Shown here piece by piece: positions 45,365-49,819 of a stretch of DNA of 49,819 nt; the stretch's first letter is position 1; every line of letters starts with the position of its first letter. A model generated the notes under the pieces. That model saw only the letters and a list, made by a program, of their open reading frames with translations. It was not told where the DNA came from and ran no database searches. The stretch is from a virus. The position numbers and the translations under genes are program-made. Where the stretch lies: IMG/VR virus record IMGVR_UViG_3300042197_001264, positions 1-49,819 of that record, one strand, 5' to 3'.

Positions 45365-47205
45365 CCCAGCACCGTCCCGTCCCCGGTCGAGATGTGACCG
45401 ATGATCTGACCCATCTGGTAGTCGCCGTAGACCGCGTTCGACTCAAACCGCACCCGCAACTCGCGCCGCTGTTCCTTCAGCATCACGATCTGCTCGTGCG
45501 GCGTCTGCGGCTGCTCGGGGAAGGTGAAGATGCTGCTGACCACCTCGGGCGCCCGGGCGTTGGCCCGACCCGTCACCTGCACCGTCATCGGCCCGCTCTG
45601 CACGAAGTCAGGCTCGATGCGCGTGATCCTGATCGCCTTGTTCTGCCCCTGCACAAGGCTCGACAGATCGGCCGTCTGGAAGTAGCTGATGATCGGGTTG
45701 ATGTTCGACCCGTCGATCTCGTCGACACCCTGCTCATGCACCCAGACGCGATAGTCGCCGCCCGAACCGACGGCACCCGTCAGCATCGGCGCGCGGAAGC
45801 TGTTGCTGTATTGCCCCGCCGACCGCCCATTCAACGGCAGCTCGGTGTCGTACCAAGTGTTCTCGCGCACGTTGAAAATCACGGCATGGGTGCATTCCGT
45901 CGCGTCACCGCGAGGGTAGCACCACCAGATCTCGCCATACCGCGGCACCTTGAAGGCAAAGACCTTGTTGGCCTCTCGCCGGTTCAGCCCATCGAAGAAG
46001 TAGTTCAGGTTCATGTTGTTCGGGACTTCGCGCACGACCCCGTTGAACATCAGGAACCGATCAACGCCGCACCAAAAGAACACCCCGTCGTAGTCGATCA
46101 CGCTGGTGGGCGAGATGATCGACGTCTCGGTGGCGATCACGTCGAACTGGAAGACCTGCGTGCTGCCGATGAATGTTGCTCGGATCACCGCGTCGAAGGC
46201 CCAGAAGATGCCGGCCGGCGCCGACCCAGAGCCCGCCCGCAGCGGCAGCCCCTTGATGATCTTCTGCCCCCACACGCGAGCCAAGCCGGCGCCGCTGCCG
46301 GTGTCGATGAAGTCCGTCGGTTCGCCCGGCACCGACCACCCGATGATGCCGTCGGTCCCGTAGAACATGAGGTAGGGGTGCAGCGACACGATGCCGCCCG
46401 TCGCGTTGGCATCCGGCGGCAGGTTGATGCTGATCAGCGGATCGGTGCCCAGCACGTCGCCGTAGAAGATCTGGCCGCCCGTCGCGTTGCAGATGCACTC
46501 AAGGTTCGGCGCGACATGGGCGAAGATGGAGTTCTGGTTGCCGCTGCTCTCGTACTGGTAGTCGAACATCCACATGTTCTCGGGCGATGACGTCAGCGCG
46601 AACGAGCCACCGGCCATGTCCGTGTTCGTCGTCGTGATCGTTGTCGTCGTGACGACCACCGCGAAGCCGTTGGGCAGCGAGCCCTCCGACACGTTGGCCT
46701 CGATAGTGATCACCGAGCCCGTCGACGTCGCCGTGTAGCCGTGCGACCCGGTGCCGCTGTTGATGTCCGTCACCACGTCGGCCGCCGTCGTGTCGAGATC
46801 AGTGTTAAAAGTCACCGGCGCCGACAGGATCGACACCCCGTCGATGGTGATGTCGTCCACTGAACCAGATGCGCCACCCGTCAACGTGACTGTGCAGCTC
46901 GACTCGACAGCCACCGGCGTCCGATCCGACACGATCGACGCATTGAGCGAGCCATCCATCGTGAACCGCTCTAGCGCCGCTTCCCCGCCCGAGTGGCAGT
47001 AGACGAAACCTTGCTGCGTGAAGTTCGTGAAGCCGCGGCTGATCTCGGTCAGGTACTTCTGCGTGGCGCGGTAGCCGCCGATCTTCCGCGGCAGCCCACG
47101 CTGCCACCGCACCCACTGCCCGTCGGTGTAGTTTTCGCCCTCAAAGACGGTCCCGTCCCGCTTGATGCCGGGCTGAGAGCGGAGGACGACGGTCGTCTCA
47201 GGCAT
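45361..47205 (-). CDS. Tail hub / packaged-DNA stabilisation protein (gp10-like)
   Basis: The 614-aa product starts at ATG 47205, sharing a base with the fibre stop (TGATG); upstream in-frame residues are excluded. Family features: LRSQPGIKRDGTVFEGENYT, WVRWQRGLPRKIGGYRATQ, LHPYLMFYGTDGIIGWSVPG, AFKVPRYGEIWWCYPRGDAT and a C-terminal YGDYQMGQIIGHI. They fit the P22 gp10-type beta-propeller plus extended tail hub. Residues about 105-210 are an inserted beta domain (TIDGVSILSAPVTFNTDLDT, TATSTGSVITIEANVSEG). It closes the portal channel after packaging and anchors the fibres. Confidence 0.75.
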   Translation of the reverse strand: MPETTVVLRSQPGIKRDGTVFEGENYTDGQWVRWQRGLPRKIGGYRATQKYLTEISRGFTNFTQQGFVYCHSGGEAALERFTMDGSLNASIVSDRTPVAVESSCTVTLTGGASGSVDDITIDGVSILSAPVTFNTDLDTTAADVVTDINSGTGSHGYTATSTGSVITIEANVSEGSLPNGFAVVVTTTTITTTNTDMAGGSFALTSSPENMWMFDYQYESSGNQNSIFAHVAPNLECICNATGGQIFYGDVLGTDPLISINLPPDANATGGIVSLHPYLMFYGTDGIIGWSVPGEPTDFIDTGSGAGLARVWGQKIIKGLPLRAGSGSAPAGIFWAFDAVIRATFIGSTQVFQFDVIATETSIISPTSVIDYDGVFFWCGVDRFLMFNGVVREVPNNMNLNYFFDGLNRREANKVFAFKVPRYGEIWWCYPRGDATECTHAVIFNVRENTWYDTELPLNGRSAGQYSNSFRAPMLTGAVGSGGDYRVWVHEQGVDEIDGSNINPIISYFQTADLSSLVQGQNKAIRITRIEPDFVQSGPMTVQVTGRANARAPEVVSSIFTFPEQPQTPHEQIVMLKEQRRELRVRFESNAVYGDYQMGQIIGHISTGDGTVLG

Positions 47206-48404
47206 CAGAATGTGCCCCCGTTCACGACGCCGGCGGGGGCGACACCGAGGGCAGTCCACGCGGCATTCTGGTCAACCGCCGTGAACAGCGCGATGCCGGT
47301 CGTCGTGCCGCCCAGATTGATGCGAGCGCCGCTAGCCGTCGTCGCCCCCGTGCCACCCTGATTGACCAGCACCGGGATCGACACCGTCGACGTGTCGGCG
47401 TCCAGCATGTCGGTGCCGTCAGAGTAGAGGATCGCGCGCGAACCTTGGTTGACCGTGACGCCGCCGCCGCCCGTCACCTTCACGTCGAGGGTGAACGACC
47501 CCGTCGTCTGGTTGTCGACCCAATACTGCTGCACCGTCGCCGGGCAGATGATGTTCCGATTCCCCGTCAACGTCCCCGTGAAGCGGTAGGCGATGCGGTT
47601 GAGTTCGGTCCCCGTCAGCGTGTAATCGCCCGTCCCCGAAACGTCGATCACGGTGTAGTCGAAGGCGAAGGTCGCGTTCTGGCCGAAGCCGATCGTGTAG
47701 TAGTCGGTGCCGTCGCTCGCGATGATTGCAGACTCGCCCGGCTGGAAGGCCAGCGTCGAGTTGCCGTCGATCTCGGACGTGCCCGGGGCGTCGGCCACGA
47801 TGTTGCCGCTGCCGCTGTTGCGCAGGTAGATGAACCAGTTGTTGCCCACGACCACCGGGTCCGGCAGCGTCAGCGTGCCCGCCCCGCCCGTCCAGTTGAA
47901 CATTTCGGCTCGGTCGCTCGAGCCCGCCGTGTAGTTGCTGTTGAAGGTGACGATCGGCACCGACTGACTGAGCAGCGTGCCCACGGCCACGATGCCAGTG
48001 CCAGCCAGCGCAGAGGCGTTCGCCGTCGACGTCGTGGCGCCATACTGCAGCGCACGCCATGTGCCGGCCGCCGTCGAGTTGTTGGCGACGTAGACCTGCC
48101 ACAGCGTGCCGGCGGCGATCGTGACGACCTGCGTGCCGACGGCGTTGCGCACCGTGAAGGTGTCCGAGCCGCGGTTGTTGAACAGGATCGTGTTGCCGGT
48201 GCCGGTCTTGTCGGCATCGGGCAGGATGATGCTGAAGCCGGCACCCGAAGGCGTAACGTCGATGATGCGGGTGGCGAGGTTCGTGTTGGTCGAGGTCTCT
48301 TCCGGCCAGCTCAGGGTGACGTCGGCCGACAAGGCGATGGCGCTGTAGCTGATCTCGCTCGGGTAGATGTTCGCGCCGCCGAAGACATCGGTGTAGATGG
48401 GCAT
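47205..48404 (-). CDS. Fibre or tail spike protein (399 aa)
   Basis: The product starts MPIYTDVFGGANIYPSEISY, a tail-attachment type N-terminus. Beta-rich Thr/Asn/Gly repeats follow (ATRIIDVTPSGAGFSIILPD, WFIYLRNSGSGNIVADAPG, STLAFQPGESAIIASDGTDY). Near the end NQGGTGATTASGARINLGGT resembles collar motifs of fibres, and the last residues are VVNGGTF. No lyase or hydrolase signature is seen. It lies between adaptor and gp10-like genes, where the main tail fibre of podophages is often found. Host recognition is inferred. Confidence 0.75.
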   Translation of the reverse strand: MPIYTDVFGGANIYPSEISYSAIALSADVTLSWPEETSTNTNLATRIIDVTPSGAGFSIILPDADKTGTGNTILFNNRGSDTFTVRNAVGTQVVTIAAGTLWQVYVANNSTAAGTWRALQYGATTSTANASALAGTGIVAVGTLLSQSVPIVTFNSNYTAGSSDRAEMFNWTGGAGTLTLPDPVVVGNNWFIYLRNSGSGNIVADAPGTSEIDGNSTLAFQPGESAIIASDGTDYYTIGFGQNATFAFDYTVIDVSGTGDYTLTGTELNRIAYRFTGTLTGNRNIICPATVQQYWVDNQTTGSFTLDVKVTGGGGVTVNQGSRAILYSDGTDMLDADTSTVSIPVLVNQGGTGATTASGARINLGGTTTGIALFTAVDQNAAWTALGVAPAGVVNGGTF

Positions 48405-49036
48405 CAGGCCTCACTCCTCTGCGCTGACCGATCCAGAATGCGCTTCAGGTCTTCGCCGTTCAGGGCCTGCGCGGCGCGGTCATACATTGCCTGCCAAGTC
48501 GGGATCCGCTCGTCGTTCTTCAGGAACGGGGTTGCCTCGAGCAGCGTGGCATAGGTCAGGACATCGGGCGCGTACTCGGTCAGCCAGTTCACCTGCAGAT
48601 CATCGCCCAGCAGCGCCGGCTGCTCGTAATAGAGGATTTCCAGCGTGTCGGCCGCCGCTGGGGACGGCGTGATCAACCAGTGCTGGTAGTCGTAGTCGGC
48701 GTAGAACTGCGGCGTGCCCGTCTCGGCCTCGTCGGGCCAATACTTGCGGCAATACTCGTACGAGCGCGCGAAGATCGGCGAGCCGTTGATCGTCATGCTG
48801 ATCGTGTCGCGCCACCGATCCGGCTTGAGGTAAACCGCGACACCGACCTGCAGCGGCGTCTGCACCGCGCGGATGAAGCCCGAGATCTTCAGCTCGCGCG
48901 CAATCCTGCGCTCGGCCAAAGTGATCAGACGCGGCAACTGATCATAGACGATCTGGTCGCTCTCGGCGGTGAAGCCCCGCTCAAGATACCGACGGACGTC
49001 CGTCAGCAGGCTGTCGTATGTCATACTGTAGGCCAT
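48404..49036 (-). CDS. Head-tail adaptor-like protein (210 aa)
   Basis: The start is ATG 49036 with GGAG upstream; an in-frame start at 49072 is less likely. The product MAYSMTYDSLLTDVRRYLER, with IVYDQLPRLITLAERRIARE, FYADYDYQHWLITPSPAAAD and TLEILYYEQP, matches the small head-tail joining proteins common in environmental podophages. It probably forms a ring below the portal. The gene begins just after a leftward promoter at 49,087-49,115. Confidence 0.7.
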   Translation of the reverse strand: MAYSMTYDSLLTDVRRYLERGFTAESDQIVYDQLPRLITLAERRIARELKISGFIRAVQTPLQVGVAVYLKPDRWRDTISMTINGSPIFARSYEYCRKYWPDEAETGTPQFYADYDYQHWLITPSPAAADTLEILYYEQPALLGDDLQVNWLTEYAPDVLTYATLLEATPFLKNDERIPTWQAMYDRAAQALNGEDLKRILDRSAQRSEA

Positions 49037-49077
49037 GACCACTCCATAGATGATCAGCAGCTGATACAGCATGCGCC

Positions 49078-49098
49078 GGTGGTCGCATTATGACCACC
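49078..49098. repeat. Dyad centred on the late promoter -10
   Basis: GGTGGTC (49078-49084) and GACCACC (49092-49098) are perfect reverse complements around GCATTAT, overlapping the -10 hexamer. It could be an operator or activator site. Confidence 0.55.
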
Positions 49099-49115
49099 AA
49101 AGGCCAAGAAAACAA
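49087..49115 (-). promoter_or_regulatory. Leftward late promoter
   Basis: On the minus strand TTGTTT (49110-49115), exactly 17 bases, CATAAT (49087-49092) lie in the 97-bp gap after the endolysin stop. They match the promoter at 13,910-13,938 in -35, spacing and -10 type. It would drive the adaptor, fibre, gp10-like and internal protein genes. Confidence 0.6.
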
Positions 49116-49133
49116 GCGCGCATTGCGCCCCAT

Positions 49134-49819
49134 TTAACCGAGCAGTTTGCCCAGCGTCTTGGGGCCCGCAACGCCGTCAGGTGTCAGCCCTTGGCTTTGC
49201 TGCCACGCGCGGAGGGCTTTTTCGGTGCCGGGGCCGAAGCTGCCGTCGGCTGTGATACCGAGGGCTTTTTGGAGAGCGGCGACTTCTGCGCCACGGCTTC
49301 CAACGCGGAGGACTTGAGATCCTCCACTTTGTCCTTGATCGCCTCCTCCACCTTGTCCTCGATCTTGTCGATCACCTTCCCCGCCACCGCTTCCACGATC
49401 ATTCCCTGCGGGGTTTTGCCCAGCAAGGACCGCAAGAGCTTCATCATAACGCTTTCTCCTATCCGGCAGGCCGATGTCCCCGCCATTGATGATCTTCGTG
49501 ACCTTCGCAACGTCGCCCGTGTCAGCCACTTCGTTCAACTTGCGACTGTCCCAAAACCAAAGCGCAGAGACAAGCGCACCTTCCTTTGTCGTCAGATACT
49601 CAGCAGCCTCTTCGGCTGTCTTGCCGATTGCCTTGCCAAAGGTAGTATAGTTGGAGCGGCCTGTCACTTGCTTCAAGCCGCGACCGCGAAACCGCCAGCC
49701 GTCGCCCTCTTGGACGTTGCCAAGAGCGCCACCCTTCGAGCGGAACTCGTCCATGTAGACGTAGTTCGCGATCTTCTCTGGCTTGCGAGCATACTCGTTC
49801 GCATTGCGCTTGTTGGCAC
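49134..49819 (-). CDS. Endolysin: GH19 domain plus peptidoglycan-binding domain, N-terminus outside window
   Basis: The frame is open to the right edge; 227 residues are visible. The first 130 match glycoside hydrolase 19 (chitinase/lysozyme type): GDGWRFRGRGLKQVTGRSNY, ALWFWDSRKLNEVAD, IINGGDIGLPDRRKRYDEAL. Catalytic Glu residues usually lie further N-terminal and are not all visible. After a Gly/Asp/Gln linker, residues about 172-227 form a PG_binding_1 domain (VGSRGAEVAALQKALGITAD, QGLTPDGVAGPKTLGKLLG). It degrades the cell wall at lysis. The linker and part of the binding domain are shared, in another frame, with an embedded ORF at 49,184-49,447. Confidence 0.8.
   Translation of the reverse strand, partial: ANKRNANEYARKPEKIANYVYMDEFRSKGGALGNVQEGDGWRFRGRGLKQVTGRSNYTTFGKAIGKTAEEAAEYLTTKEGALVSALWFWDSRKLNEVADTGDVAKVTKIINGGDIGLPDRRKRYDEALAVLAGQNPAGNDRGSGGGEGDRQDRGQGGGGDQGQSGGSQVLRVGSRGAEVAALQKALGITADGSFGPGTEKALRAWQQSQGLTPDGVAGPKTLGKLLG
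49184..49447 (-). CDS. 87-aa ORF embedded in another frame of the endolysin gene
   Basis: The ORF starts at ATG 49447 (tandem with ATG 49444) behind AGGAGAAAGCGTT, a near-ideal ribosome site with eight-base spacing. The product MMKLLRSLLGKTPQGMIVEA continues VIDKIEDKVEEAIKDKVEDL, a regular amphipathic helix, then a Lys/Pro/Ala-rich basic tail. It has no membrane segment. It starts where the GH19 domain ends and spans the linker and most of the peptidoglycan-binding domain. The endolysin frame over this stretch is unusually Gly/Asp/Gln-rich, as expected if this frame is constrained. Function unknown; lysis timing is one guess. Confidence 0.5.
   Translation of the reverse strand: MMKLLRSLLGKTPQGMIVEAVAGKVIDKIEDKVEEAIKDKVEDLKSSALEAVAQKSPLSKKPSVSQPTAASAPAPKKPSARGSKAKG
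49456..49460 (-). promoter_or_regulatory. Shine-Dalgarno of the embedded ORF inside the endolysin gene
   Basis: AGGAG on the minus strand, eight bases before ATG 49447. In the endolysin frame the same bases encode part of DRRKRYDEAL, which is conserved in GH19 proteins, so the site may be partly fortuitous. Confidence 0.5.

Noticed and set aside
1-49819. Integrase, attachment site, tRNA genes, terminal repeats
   Set aside because: No recombinase signature, no cloverleaf-like sequence and no obvious shared sequence at the two window ends was seen.

Overview
This window is most of the genome of a tailed double-stranded DNA bacteriophage with a high-GC, tightly packed genome. The morphogenesis set is of the short-tailed (podovirus-like) type. 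It has a P22-like portal, a large terminase, scaffold and capsid, two head-tail adaptor proteins, a gp10-like tail-hub protein, several large internal virion (ejection) proteins and many fibre-like proteins. I found no tail tube, sheath or tape-measure gene. High GC, frequent GTG starts and the gene repertoire suggest a Gram-negative, probably alphaproteobacterial and possibly marine, host; that is inference. I found no integrase, no tRNA, no CRISPR array, no insertion sequence and no DNA or RNA polymerase gene.

Layout. From 30,807 leftwards to base 1 runs one long leftward block. Its order is a small HTH protein, a RuvC-like resolvase, a PD-(D/E)XK exonuclease, an SSB, a primase-helicase, then TerS and TerL. 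It continues with small conserved proteins, a 1,486-aa internal protein with a lytic transglycosylase domain, the portal, a GroES-like co-chaperonin, scaffold, capsid and further head proteins. It ends with an adaptor carrying a discoidin-like insert, a repeat-rich fibre, two RCC1-type beta-propeller proteins and a sulfotransferase-TPR-glycosyltransferase fusion. From 30,972 to 37,332 is the only rightward island. It holds small, mostly unknown early-type genes plus an XRE regulator, a DXD glycosyltransferase and a nucleotidyltransferase. From 37,292 to 49,819 the genes are leftward again: four large ejection-type proteins, the gp10-like protein, a fibre, an adaptor and a GH19 endolysin that runs off the right edge. 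Both ends carry leftward partial genes. If the genome is circularly permuted, one leftward run passes through the window ends and the rightward island is its only interruption.

Expression. Most neighbours overlap by 1-20 bases (ATGA, GTGA, TGATG), so translational coupling is the rule. Three sigma70-like promoters drive the rightward island and share half-sites (GTTGCCT/AGGCAAC). Two leftward late promoters share TTGTTT-N17-xxTAAT. Genes of the island between 31.2 and 33.6 kb are separated by a recurring cassette: a GC hairpin with a tetraloop, an ACC-rich linker and a GGAGAGAC ribosome-binding site.

Most notable observations are these: a well-initiated 87-codon ORF embedded in another frame of the endolysin gene; the intergenic hairpin/RBS cassette; the shared operator family; an identical acidic peptide in the SSB and the primase-helicase; a dyad-rich, DnaA-box-like intergenic segment beside the terminase block; and tandem RCC1 propellers of clearly lower GC than their surroundings. 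No stretch longer than 300 bases lacks a gene. The longest gaps (25,947-26,135; 32,521-32,700; 30,808-30,971; 28,599-28,689; 31,788-31,915; 11,675-11,795) are described as regulatory or structural features.
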